Source: Corynebacterium ciconiae DSM 44920
GTDB lineage: Bacteria; Actinomycetota; Actinomycetes; Mycobacteriales; Mycobacteriaceae
Assembly (NCBI RefSeq): GCF_030440575.1
Contig: NZ_CP047189.1
Location: 1,240,001-1,304,000, forward strand
DNA: 64,000 bases
Reading direction: 5' to 3'
The position numbers and the translations under genes are program-made. The notes beneath the pieces were generated by a model. That model was not told where the DNA came from, made no database searches, and worked only from the letters and a program-made list of their open reading frames with translations. Below, in pieces: positions 24,801 to 32,780 of the stretch (the stretch's first letter is position 1; the number at the start of each line of letters is the position of its first letter).

Positions 24801-25513
24801 CAGGCGTCGTCATCGCCGCCGGCCTGTGCCCCAGCCGGGGACTTACCGCCAGCGGCGAGCACGGTGGTGATGATCGCGTCCATGGTGGAGAGCTCATCAA
24901 GCAGTTCTTCGGAGGCCTGGCGCAAGGAGGCAGCAAACAGCGGCACGGGCACTGCCCCAGCCGCCTGAATCGCGCGGGCAAGCTCAGCGATGTAATCGGT
25001 ATTACCGGCCAAATGCTGGGCGCGGTAGTAGATGATGCCAATGCGCGGGGCATTGCCGGTGCGCTGCTCGGTGAGCGAATGATCAAGGTGGCCCCACATG
25101 GGCATGCGCTCCGGTGGCTGAAAACCAAAGCCAGTGAGCAGCACCGTATCCGAGAGGAAGTGGTGCAGCTGCACGAGGTTTGTCGCCCCGCCCTCCGCCA
25201 GGTAGGTGTGGGCCTCGGTGGTCACACCAGCAGGGGTGGTGGAGGTGCGAGTGAGCTCAGCGTCCACGGCCAGCTCGCCGGAGACGAACACGGTGGGCTT
25301 ATTGTGGGCGAGCACGGTAGTGATGAGGTCTTCCCACCAGCGATAGCCACCGAGGAGGCGGGCGACGATAATCTCGGCGTCGCCGATCAGCTCGTCGATC
25401 CGTTCGGAGCTCAACCCGGTGGGATTGGCGTAGCGGTAGTGAACGTTGTCCTCGGCATTGGCGGCCTTGGCGGAGAGCAAGTCCGTATCAGAGGTGGAGA
25501 GCAACAGAATCAT
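21896..25513 (-). CDS. cobN: cobaltochelatase subunit CobN
   Basis: A 1205-residue large subunit of the aerobic-type ATP-dependent cobaltochelatase, which inserts cobalt into hydrogenobyrinic acid a,c-diamide. CobN/magnesium-chelatase-H hallmarks include [39 protein letters not shown], and the C-terminal SWGGYAYG and [17 protein letters not shown] stretches. The length agrees with actinobacterial CobN. The partner ATPase subunits (CobS/CobT or ChlD/ChlI type) are not in the window. A cobalamin riboswitch lies directly upstream, so expression should fall when B12 is plentiful. Start ATG at 25513. Confidence 0.97.
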   Translation of the reverse strand: [1205 protein letters not shown]

Positions 25514-25574
25514 GGAGCAGATGACTCGCTTTCATCGTGTGTGGGGTGTGCGCGCCCACGCGAACAATGGTGAT

Positions 25575-25685
25575 ACAACATCGACAGCTGCCTTGAGGTC
25601 TGGCTATCACAGTGGCGCGACCGCAACCGGAATTGCACCGGTTTCCCAAGACACTGACTGTGACCTAACCCTACACATATGTGAT
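25575..25685 (-). ncRNA. cobalamin (B12) riboswitch upstream of cobN
   Basis: On the minus strand the conserved core reads GGGAAACCGGTGCAATTCCG, then after a short spacer GCGCCACTGTGATAGCCAGA followed by CC. These are the characteristic riboswitch segments GGTGCAA-TCC, GCCACTG and the B12-box-like AGCCAGACC. The element starts about 60-170 bases before the cobN ATG. Exact boundaries are approximate. Confidence 0.9.
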
Positions 25686-25693
25686 GTGGCTCA

Positions 25694-25709
25694 AGGCCAC
25701 TAGTGGCCT
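25694..25709. promoter_or_regulatory. 16-bp perfect palindrome between lipase gene and riboswitch
   Basis: AGGCCACTAGTGGCCT. It lies 19 bases past the lipase stop and just upstream of the riboswitch. It could be the lipase terminator (CTAG loop) or an operator at the cobN promoter. Confidence 0.45.
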
Positions 25710-25727
25710 CCGCGCACCGGCTTTTCT

Positions 25728-27041
25728 TCAGCTCCCCGCATCGTTCAGCAGATGGCTGCTCAGCCAGCGAGCGTGACGACGCATCGTGAGCGCATAAGTG
25801 CCGAAGTGCCCGACAGTGAAGTGAAACATGGTGGGCAGAAAGGCGTACACCTTGTAGTGCAGAAACTCCGCACTGAGCCTTGCCCAGCCCTGCGCTACTG
25901 CGTCCACCTGAGGAAAAGGAATCACATCGTCGAAGCGATTGCCCCACAACAGGGTGGGAACGCGCAGTGGTTCGGTGCCGAGGCGATGCCGATCCAGCTC
26001 GGCTCGGAGCGCCTCGGATTCCTCCAAGGTGGCGCTTAGCCGCTGCCCATTGGTGGTCCAATGTTTGCTCCCTCGCCAACCGCCGCGCAACGCCGCCCCG
26101 AACGCAGATAACAGCGCCGTGGCCCGGATCTGCTCGAGACCGTGATCGCTCACCTTGCCCAGCGCCGCCCGTACAGTCTCGGGATGGGAGGTATAAAACC
26201 CCAGCACCGCAAAGGAAACAATGCCGGTGAGGGTGTGGTGATCCACATAGCGCAGCACCTCAACTAAATCCGAGGGAGGCGCGCCCACCACTGCCGCGCG
26301 GGGCTTCGGCTCGGCTTCATCGGCGAGCTCGCAGGCCTTGCCCACGGCTCCCCCGCCCTGGGAAAAGCCCCACCAGCCCACCGGGGCGGTCGCCGGAAAG
26401 AACTGGCTGCTGCACGCGCGGATGGCGTCGATAAGCGCCCGTGCACAGGCGATGTTGTTGGCGTAGAGCTGAATGCCGGTGCGGGGATCGCGGGGATAGT
26501 CGATCACGACTACGCCGAAGCCGCGGGAAACGAAGTGATTAATCACCGGCAGCTCATAGGCAAAAACCACGTCCTCGATACGTCGGCCGCTACGCTGAAT
26601 CGCCCACCCCACCGGCGCAGACCGCGAAGGATCAGAGGAGGCTCCCATTCCTTGGGTGGAGGGGGCAAAGGCCACCACGGGGCGCGGACTCGGCCCCGTC
26701 CACGGGCGCAGCGGCCGAATATAGAGCCCGGTGGCAGGGATGACGCGGCCCGTTGAATCATCAGTGGTGTAGCTAAAACGCCAACTGCGCGCCGGGATCA
26801 TACGTCCACCCACCCCCACCGTGGAGGTGCGGCGGGACTCAATCAGCACCCCGCGGCGTGAAGGATGCGGCTGCGTGCGCACCTGCACCTCCGGCGGCGA
26901 GGACCGGCGCCTCAGACCATGAGCAAGAACCCCGGCCACCACCCGCAGCTGCGCAGCCACTCCCCGACCAGCACTGGGATGACGGCCCGCACGGGCGGCC
27001 GAGGCAGTTCCGGCCGAGGATTGAGGAGGAGGAGGCTTCAT
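25728..27041 (-). CDS. secretory-lipase-family (LIP) alpha/beta hydrolase
   Basis: A 437-residue protein like actinobacterial secretory lipases. The nucleophile elbow is GFSQGGGA in PVGWWGFSQGGGAVG, preceded by VVVIDYPRDPRTG and ARALIDAIRA, and a late PTLLWGNRFDDVIPF segment carries the likely acid Asp and is followed by a His (MFHFTVGHFG). Only a short N-terminal stretch rich in Arg, Ala and Ser precedes the catalytic domain; the signal peptide is not obvious, so location is unsure. I chose the ATG of MKPPPPQSS: TATCCT is seven bases upstream, no Shine-Dalgarno sequence. It is divergent from the gene at 27060 and holds a GTCGATAAG copy. Confidence 0.8.
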   Translation of the reverse strand: MKPPPPQSSAGTASAARAGRHPSAGRGVAAQLRVVAGVLAHGLRRRSSPPEVQVRTQPHPSRRGVLIESRRTSTVGVGGRMIPARSWRFSYTTDDSTGRVIPATGLYIRPLRPWTGPSPRPVVAFAPSTQGMGASSDPSRSAPVGWAIQRSGRRIEDVVFAYELPVINHFVSRGFGVVVIDYPRDPRTGIQLYANNIACARALIDAIRACSSQFFPATAPVGWWGFSQGGGAVGKACELADEAEPKPRAAVVGAPPSDLVEVLRYVDHHTLTGIVSFAVLGFYTSHPETVRAALGKVSDHGLEQIRATALLSAFGAALRGGWRGSKHWTTNGQRLSATLEESEALRAELDRHRLGTEPLRVPTLLWGNRFDDVIPFPQVDAVAQGWARLSAEFLHYKVYAFLPTMFHFTVGHFGTYALTMRRHARWLSSHLLNDAGS

Positions 27042-27059
27042 GCCAGTTAGGATAAACCC

Positions 27060-27536
27060 ATGGCTGAATTTGACCAGAACATCGCCCTCGGACGAGAGCT
27101 TTTCGGTGACACCCTCGATTCCTATGCTCGCACCGCCGCGGAGATGTTTCAGGCTTGGGGCCAAGACTTTGACGATCACAACCTGCACGCACTCGACGCC
27201 ATCCTGCTCCGCGCCTACGGGCTAGACACTGACTACCCCCACCGGGTACTCGGCGCTGTGGGCATGCCCGTGCCTGAGGAAGCCGAATATGTGGCGATGC
27301 TGCTCGGCCATGCGCTCGTCGCCACAGGCGAGTGGGAGTGGGCGATCGTGTGGGCCCCACCGAAAATTCCGGGCGAAATCACCTTCACCTACTGCCTCGC
27401 CCGAGAAGACCACGAACAGCTGCTCTTTCCCGGCTCGTGGGTGAAACTCGCCGTGTTTGGCACCGCCCCAGAAGAACCGATGGAGGCCGCGCCGGGCCTG
27501 GCATGGGCTCTAGGATCGGCACGGGACTATCTTTAA
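27060..27536 (+). CDS. uncharacterised protein immediately upstream of cobG
   Basis: A 158-residue cytoplasmic protein that I do not recognise. It is acidic, Trp/Phe-rich and probably mixed alpha/beta (MAEFDQNIALGRELFGD; later GEWEWAIVWAPPKIPGEITF; LLFPGSWVKLAVFG). No signal peptide, membrane segment or cofactor motif is visible. AGGA lies seven bases before the ATG, and the stop is only four bases before cobG, so it is the first gene of the cobG-cobH-cobIJ operon. The position makes a role in corrin synthesis or cobalt supply possible, but no sequence feature shows it. A single cysteine occurs in TYCLARED. Confidence 0.75.
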   Translation: MAEFDQNIALGRELFGDTLDSYARTAAEMFQAWGQDFDDHNLHALDAILLRAYGLDTDYPHRVLGAVGMPVPEEAEYVAMLLGHALVATGEWEWAIVWAPPKIPGEITFTYCLAREDHEQLLFPGSWVKLAVFGTAPEEPMEAAPGLAWALGSARDYL

Positions 27537-27540
27537 ACCT

Positions 27541-28761
27541 ATGGAGAAGTTCGATTACGTCCCATCCGTGTCCGACACGCTCGGGCTGGGCAATCGGCAG
27601 CGCGGTGACGGCTGCCCAGGCGCGCTCACGATGCACCAAGCCGCCGATGGTTTCATCGGCCGCATTCGCATCGCCGGCGGGCGGGCCAGCTCCGCGCATC
27701 TTGCAGCTCTTGCACAGCTCGCTGAGGAGCACGGCGATGGCGATATTCACGTCACCACCCGAGGCAATGTGCAGATCCGCGGCATTAGCGAGCGTGAGGC
27801 CTTTTCCTCCGCCGTGTGCGAGCTCGGGCTGGTACCGAGCAGCGCCCACGACAAGATCCGCAACATCATCGCCTCTCCCCTCGCCCCCGCACTCGATCAG
27901 CTCGTTGCCCGCCTCGACGAGGGTCTGCTCGCCAGCACAGAAGTCACCGGCCTATCCGGCCGCACGCTCTTTGGCCTCGACGCCGGCGACGGCGCCATCA
28001 CTGCCAACCATCCCGACTTCGGCATTCAGATCCACAGCGAAACCGAGGCAATTGTCGTTCTCGGCGGGGTGCCCACCGTTTTGTCTGCGCTTATCGACGC
28101 CACCCCCCAGATCCTCGTCGCCGCTGCCGAGCAGTGGCAGCGTATCCGCGGTGACCACTGGCGAGTCCAAGAAAACCCCGAGCTTCGCGACGAGCTCCTG
28201 CGCCACCTAGAAACCCTGCCCGAGGTGAGTCGCACCAGCACCACGCTTGAGGTGGCTCAGCGGGCCAAAGCAGATGAGGCCCCCATAGGTTGGCTCGAGC
28301 GCAGCGACGGGCTGGTGGATCTCGGCGCCTCACTGCCTTTCGGAGTGCTCAGCGCGCGTGTGGCGCGCATGCTCGCCGCCACCGACAAACCCGTGCGCAT
28401 CACCCCGTGGGCTGGAGTGGTGGTGTGTGAACTGCACGAGGACGAGGCCGAGGCAGTGGCCAAGGTGCTTGCCCCGCAGGGGCTCGTCTTTGATCGTCGC
28501 TCTCCTTGGCTGCGGGTGACCGCCTGCACTGGACTGCCGGGCTGCACCAAGTCCCGCAGCGATGTGCGCGGCGATGCCCTCAGCGCGATCCGCACCCACG
28601 CTCTTCCCGATCCCACGACCGCCGATGCGGTGCACTTTTCCGGCTGCGAACGCCGATGCGGACATCCGCTGCACAACTACTGGGACTACCTCGCCGAAGG
28701 CGATGGCGACTACGAGGTCTCCGTAGCCAGCGGCACCCCTGCGACCGCGCGCACGTTCTAA
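27541..28761 (+). CDS. cobG: precorrin-3B synthase
   Basis: A 406-residue enzyme of the nitrite/sulfite-reductase superfamily that hydroxylates precorrin-3A using O2, so it marks the aerobic (oxygen-using) cobalamin route. Two ferredoxin-like halves are visible; the first includes EEHGDGDIHVTTRGNVQIRG. The [4Fe-4S] cysteines lie in TACTGLPGCTKSR and HFSGCERRCGHP near residues 330-375. It starts four bases after the 158-residue gene. cobH follows after 24 bases. It contains a GTCGATAAG word (28087-28101). The length fits the family. Confidence 0.95.
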   Translation: MEKFDYVPSVSDTLGLGNRQRGDGCPGALTMHQAADGFIGRIRIAGGRASSAHLAALAQLAEEHGDGDIHVTTRGNVQIRGISEREAFSSAVCELGLVPSSAHDKIRNIIASPLAPALDQLVARLDEGLLASTEVTGLSGRTLFGLDAGDGAITANHPDFGIQIHSETEAIVVLGGVPTVLSALIDATPQILVAAAEQWQRIRGDHWRVQENPELRDELLRHLETLPEVSRTSTTLEVAQRAKADEAPIGWLERSDGLVDLGASLPFGVLSARVARMLAATDKPVRITPWAGVVVCELHEDEAEAVAKVLAPQGLVFDRRSPWLRVTACTGLPGCTKSRSDVRGDALSAIRTHALPDPTTADAVHFSGCERRCGHPLHNYWDYLAEGDGDYEVSVASGTPATARTF

Positions 28762-28785
28762 ACCCCTGAGAGGACAACCTGACAG

Positions 28786-29433
28786 GTGTACACCTACGAA
28801 ACCGACGGCAACGAGATCTACCGTCAATCCTTCGCCATGATCCGCGAGGAATCCGATCTCTCCCGCTTCTTCGACGATGAGCAATCCCAGGTGGCTGTGC
28901 GCATGATCCATGCCGCCGGGGCTACCGACCTCGCCGAGGACATCGAGTTCTCCGCCGCTCTTGTTCCCGCAGTTCGCTCTGCGCTACGCAGCGGCGCACC
29001 GATCATCACCGACGTCAACATGGTCCGCTCTGGCATCACCCGCAAGCGTCTGCCCGCAGACAACGATGTGGTGTGCATGCTTCGCGACGAAGAGACCGTG
29101 GAGCTCGCACGCAGCCTCGGCACCACCCGCTCAGCCGCAGCAGTGGAACGCTGGGAGCCCATCCTGCACGACGCCGTGGTGGCCATCGGCAACGCACCAA
29201 CCGCCCTGTTTCATCTGCTCAACTGGCTAGAGGAGGACCCGACACGCCCGCGGCCAGCAGCAGTGTTGGGTATCCCCGTTGGGTTCGTTGGCGCCGCCGA
29301 ATCCAAGCAAGCCCTCGCCGAGTCCGCCGAGGATCTGGGCATCCAGTTCCTCACTGTGCACGGCCGCCGCGGCGGCTCCGCTATTACGTGTGCCGCGATC
29401 AATGCCCTCGCCACCGAGAAGGAGATCATCTAA
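28786..29433 (+). CDS. cobH: precorrin-8X methylmutase
   Basis: A 215-residue enzyme that converts precorrin-8X to hydrogenobyrinic acid by moving a methyl group from C11 to C12. The active-site His is His42 in VRMIHAAGATD. Other family stretches are ITDVNMVRSGITRKRL, AIGNAPTALFHLL, and GIPVGFVGAAESK. The start is GTG (VYTYETDGNE), with GAGAGGA upstream. It stands between cobG and cobIJ, and its stop is two bases before the cobIJ GTG. Confidence is high for both identity and operon. Confidence 0.96.
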   Translation: MYTYETDGNEIYRQSFAMIREESDLSRFFDDEQSQVAVRMIHAAGATDLAEDIEFSAALVPAVRSALRSGAPIITDVNMVRSGITRKRLPADNDVVCMLRDEETVELARSLGTTRSAAAVERWEPILHDAVVAIGNAPTALFHLLNWLEEDPTRPRPAAVLGIPVGFVGAAESKQALAESAEDLGIQFLTVHGRRGGSAITCAAINALATEKEII

Positions 29434-29435
29434 CC

Positions 29436-30956
29436 GTGGCTCAAGGACAACTCATTGGCATCGGAGTAGGCCCCGGTGACCCCGAGCTTCTCACCCTAAA
29501 AGCGGTGGCTGCGTTACAGCGGGCTGACGTGGTGGCCTATCACGCTGGGCCGAAGCGCAGCTCCACAGCGCGCACTATCGCCGCCGAGTATCTTCCCGCA
29601 GACTGCGAGGAGGAATTGCTCGCCTACCCAGTGACCACGGGGATTACCGACCACCCCGGTGGCTACGCTGGGGCGATGGCCGAGTTCTACACTGAGGCCG
29701 CCGAGCGGCTCGGCAACCACCTAGCTGCGGGTAAAACTGTCGTAGTGCTCAGCCTCGGCGATCCCATGCTCTACTCTTCCTACCAGCATCTACACCGCTT
29801 ACTAGCGAGCGAGTACGACGCTGAGATTATTCCTGGCATCCCCTCGATCACGGCCTCCGCCGATGCCTTGGGCATGCCCCTAGCCGAAGCCGAGGACATC
29901 CTCACCGTGCTTCCCGCCACCGTCGGTGTGGAAAAACTCAAACGCGCGCTCAGCGCCGCTGATACAGCCGTGATTATGAAACTGGGACGAACCTTCACTG
30001 CGGTGCGCGAGGCGCTCGAAGCGACCGGCCGCGCCGCGGACTCCTATGTGGTCTCTCGGGCGAGTATGGACGGCCAGCGCATCGTCCCAGTTCTTGAGGC
30101 CGACGCGGATAGTATCCCCTACTTCTCCTGCGTGGTTGTTCCCAGCCGGCGTCAAGGCTTTGTGCTTGATAATCAGCAGCCTTCCCACGGCGAAGTGGTT
30201 GTGCTGGGCCTAGGTCCTGGGGATTCAGCATGGACCACCCCGGAAACCGCGTGGGAACTCGCCCGCGCCACAGACGTTGTGGGCTATTCCACGTACGTAC
30301 GACGCGTACCGCAGAGGGCTGGGCAACGCCAGCACCTCTCCGACAACAAAGTAGAGGCCGAGCGTGCCGCCATGGCCCTCGACCTGGCGAAGGAAGGCAA
30401 GCGCGTAGCCGTAGTGAGCTCGGGCGATCCGGGGGTTTTCGCCATGGCATCCGCCGTCCTCGATGTGGCCCAAGATCCACAGTGGGCTGAGGTGCCCGTG
30501 CGGGTGGTGCCTGGCATGACCGCCGCCCAAGCGGTGGCCTCGCGTGTCGGCGCACCTTTGGGCCACGATTTCGGCATGATCTCGCTGTCCGACCGTCTTA
30601 AACCATGGGAGGTTATCGAGACACGCATCAGGGCACTCGCTTCCGCCGACATGGCGTTCGCTGTGTATAACCCGGCATCGAAAACACGCCGCGAACAGGT
30701 GGCAAAACTTGCCGAGATCGTCGGCGAATACCAGTCCCCCGAGGTGGCGGTGATCGTTGCCCGTGCCGTGGGCTCTGAACAGGAGCGAGTGCACATAACC
30801 ACCTTGGGCGACTTCGACCCTGAGATGGTTGATATGCGCACCATGGTGATCATCGGCGCCTCCACTACCACCGTCTACCGCGGGGGCCCCGATAACAGCA
30901 CCAGGGTGTTTACCTCTCGTCGCTACAACACCACTGACCCGTTGAACCTATTTTAG
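29436..30956 (+). CDS. cobIJ: fused precorrin-2 C20- and precorrin-3B C17-methyltransferase
   Basis: A 506-residue fusion of two SAM-dependent corrin methyltransferases. The first half starts with IGIGVGPGDPELLTLKAVAA and includes VVVLSLGDPMLYSSYQHL (CobI, C20). The second starts near residue 245 with VVVLGLGPGDSAWTTPE and includes VAVVSSGDPGVFAMAS and FAVYNPASKTRREQ (CobJ, C17). The CobIJ fusion is common in actinobacteria. Start GTG at 29436, two bases after cobH stop, with GGAG in the cobH end. It is the last plus-strand cob gene; a strong bidirectional hairpin follows. Confidence 0.96.
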   Translation: MAQGQLIGIGVGPGDPELLTLKAVAALQRADVVAYHAGPKRSSTARTIAAEYLPADCEEELLAYPVTTGITDHPGGYAGAMAEFYTEAAERLGNHLAAGKTVVVLSLGDPMLYSSYQHLHRLLASEYDAEIIPGIPSITASADALGMPLAEAEDILTVLPATVGVEKLKRALSAADTAVIMKLGRTFTAVREALEATGRAADSYVVSRASMDGQRIVPVLEADADSIPYFSCVVVPSRRQGFVLDNQQPSHGEVVVLGLGPGDSAWTTPETAWELARATDVVGYSTYVRRVPQRAGQRQHLSDNKVEAERAAMALDLAKEGKRVAVVSSGDPGVFAMASAVLDVAQDPQWAEVPVRVVPGMTAAQAVASRVGAPLGHDFGMISLSDRLKPWEVIETRIRALASADMAFAVYNPASKTRREQVAKLAEIVGEYQSPEVAVIVARAVGSEQERVHITTLGDFDPEMVDMRTMVIIGASTTTVYRGGPDNSTRVFTSRRYNTTDPLNLF

Positions 30957-30976
30957 CGAAGCCAACAACAACGACT

Positions 30977-31029
30977 GCAGCCGGCTGCGCCTCTCCTGAA
31001 AAAGTCTTTGGGAAAGCGCAGCCGGCTGC
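30977..31029. terminator. bidirectional terminator cobIJ / PPE-like gene
   Basis: GCAGCCGGCTGCGC (30977-30990) pairs perfectly with GCGCAGCCGGCTGC (31016-31029); the loop is 25 bases. It sits between the two convergent genes. The U-tract is weak on both sides. Confidence 0.7.
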
Positions 31030-31045
31030 GGTGTGCTGCGAGGCT

Positions 31046-32779
31046 TTAGTGTTGGTTATGTTTGGTGCTCGTGCTGGTGCTTTTCCCAGAGGCGTGACGT
31101 GCCCAAGTACCGATGGGACCGGCAATGCGGGGAGTCTGTTTGCCGATGAGGGCGCGTTTGTTCGCGTCTTTTTCTTCGGGTGCGAGCACGGAGACAATGG
31201 GGCCTTTGCCCTTCGGTTTCGCGCTGCGGTTATGGGTGGGTGCAAAACCACCGGCTCCGGGCGTGCGCGCTGCGGTGGGTTTTGAGTTGGTGGCAGTGTT
31301 TCCGAGCACCGTGGTTGAAGGTGAGGACACACCCCGTGGCGTGGAGCTAGCAACCGGTGATTGATGAGGAGCTGCCGGCGCGCCCGGGGCGAGTAGACCC
31401 CGGCTTCGCTGGGCCATCGGCGCGGGAGTGGACCCACTCCCCGACTTCACCGATGTGTGCGGTGCAGACAGTGCGCTATGACGAGGACCGCCCGCCGCTG
31501 CATGCCGGTGCGAGATACCCGAGTGCGGTAGTGCCCCCAGCGGCTGAACACTGCCAGCAGCCGAGCGGGAAGCACCCGAGCCCGAGGAGGCAGACAACAC
31601 AGCAGGTGAGGACAGTGGGCTGACGACAGAGCGTGGCGGCTGCGCCGTGCCCACAGCACCAGGTAGTTGGCTTGTGTGCAGCGATGCGGCCTGTAGTGGT
31701 TGGTGGAGCTGTGATGCTCCGGCGGTGGTCGGTGTCGCGGTGCTCGCGGTCTCAGTGGTGGGTGGGGCGATGGAGGAGAGCTCGTTGAGCGCGGCGTGTG
31801 CGCGGTTGGTAGCGCCTGGTTGGGTGCTGTTGGTGTTGTGCGTGATGGTGTCGAGGATGCGGAGAGTCTTAGGCAGGTTGGGGCCGGCGGCGGTGATGGC
31901 GTGGTTCATTCCGGTGGGAATGAGGTGGGTGTAGCCGCCTTGTGGTGGGGTGGCCATGAGATTTCGGAGGATGGGGACCCCCATGGTGAGTGAGGGTGGG
32001 AAGAGTGTGGTGGTGAAGGTTTTGACAAAGGCGTCTTCTGCTTGGGCCTTGATCGCTGGGTCGGGGATGGTGGAGGTGCGGCCTATGGCTTGGTTGACGA
32101 GGTTGTTGCCGTAGCTGTGGATCGTATGGAGGTTGCCGACAGTGAGGGCCATGGCTTGCGCGTTGGTGGAGAAATGCTGGGCCTGTTGGGCGGCGTCGCG
32201 GATGGTTCTTGTGGAGGCGTCGATTGCTTCGCCTTCGTTGGTGGCGGCGATGTCACTGGCGATTTGGTGGAGATCATCAGCCAAAGCAGCAGATTCTGTC
32301 GAGATCCAGCGCCACCGCTCGGCCGCAGCGTGTACCTCGTTGAGACGGGTCGAGCCGAATGCGGCTTGGAGTGCTTGGAGGGTGGTAGCTGGGTTGACTA
32401 CTGGTGGTGCAAAGGGGAAATCAGTGTAGATGGTGGTGGGCTTCGGTGGGAAGGTTCCCAGTACTTCCTTCGAAGCTGTGCCGTAGAGACTCTCACGCAT
32501 TGCCGCATCTTGGAATTGGAACTCGCCATTCGTCGCGTGCGTGGCGTCACCTAGCCACTTAATGTGTTCCGCAAACAGAGAACCGACTTGGACTGCCGAA
32601 CCAGGCGCGGAGTGTAGAACCATTGAATGTCCAAGGCCAAGTTGGTCGAGCCCAGAGACAGCGGAGAATGTTCCACTTAATACCTGCAAAGCACTTACTG
32701 ATTTAAGCTCGATCAGTCTCATGAAACAACGCCGGAGTCGATCGCCATTGATTCCTAAGTTGTCACTACAGATTTGCAT
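31046..32779 (-). CDS. PPE/ESX-substrate-like protein with Pro/Ser/Thr-rich tail
   Basis: A 577-residue protein. Residues about 1-120 are mostly helical (SALQVLSGTFSAVSGLDQLG), then AAERWRWISTESAALADDLH and following heptad-like helices to about residue 230 resemble the helical bundle of PPE or EspB-type type VII substrates. From about residue 330 the chain is low complexity (Ser, Pro, Ala, Thr, His) and ends basic without any enzyme domain that I recognise. No signal peptide. Its ATG follows the DUF3558 stop by one base, with AAAGGAG inside that gene's end. The N-terminal third has lower GC than the cob genes around it. Secretion by a type VII system is inferred. Confidence 0.6.
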   Translation of the reverse strand: MQICSDNLGINGDRLRRCFMRLIELKSVSALQVLSGTFSAVSGLDQLGLGHSMVLHSAPGSAVQVGSLFAEHIKWLGDATHATNGEFQFQDAAMRESLYGTASKEVLGTFPPKPTTIYTDFPFAPPVVNPATTLQALQAAFGSTRLNEVHAAAERWRWISTESAALADDLHQIASDIAATNEGEAIDASTRTIRDAAQQAQHFSTNAQAMALTVGNLHTIHSYGNNLVNQAIGRTSTIPDPAIKAQAEDAFVKTFTTTLFPPSLTMGVPILRNLMATPPQGGYTHLIPTGMNHAITAAGPNLPKTLRILDTITHNTNSTQPGATNRAHAALNELSSIAPPTTETASTATPTTAGASQLHQPLQAASLHTSQLPGAVGTAQPPRSVVSPLSSPAVLSASSGSGASRSAAGSVQPLGALPHSGISHRHAAAGGPRHSALSAPHTSVKSGSGSTPAPMAQRSRGLLAPGAPAAPHQSPVASSTPRGVSSPSTTVLGNTATNSKPTAARTPGAGGFAPTHNRSAKPKGKGPIVSVLAPEEKDANKRALIGKQTPRIAGPIGTWARHASGKSTSTSTKHNQH

Positions 32780-32780
32780 A

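Noticed and set aside
29073..29435. Upstream extension of cobIJ
   Set aside because: The longer frame runs through cobH; the GTG at 29436 just after the cobH stop gives the normal CobI N-terminus.
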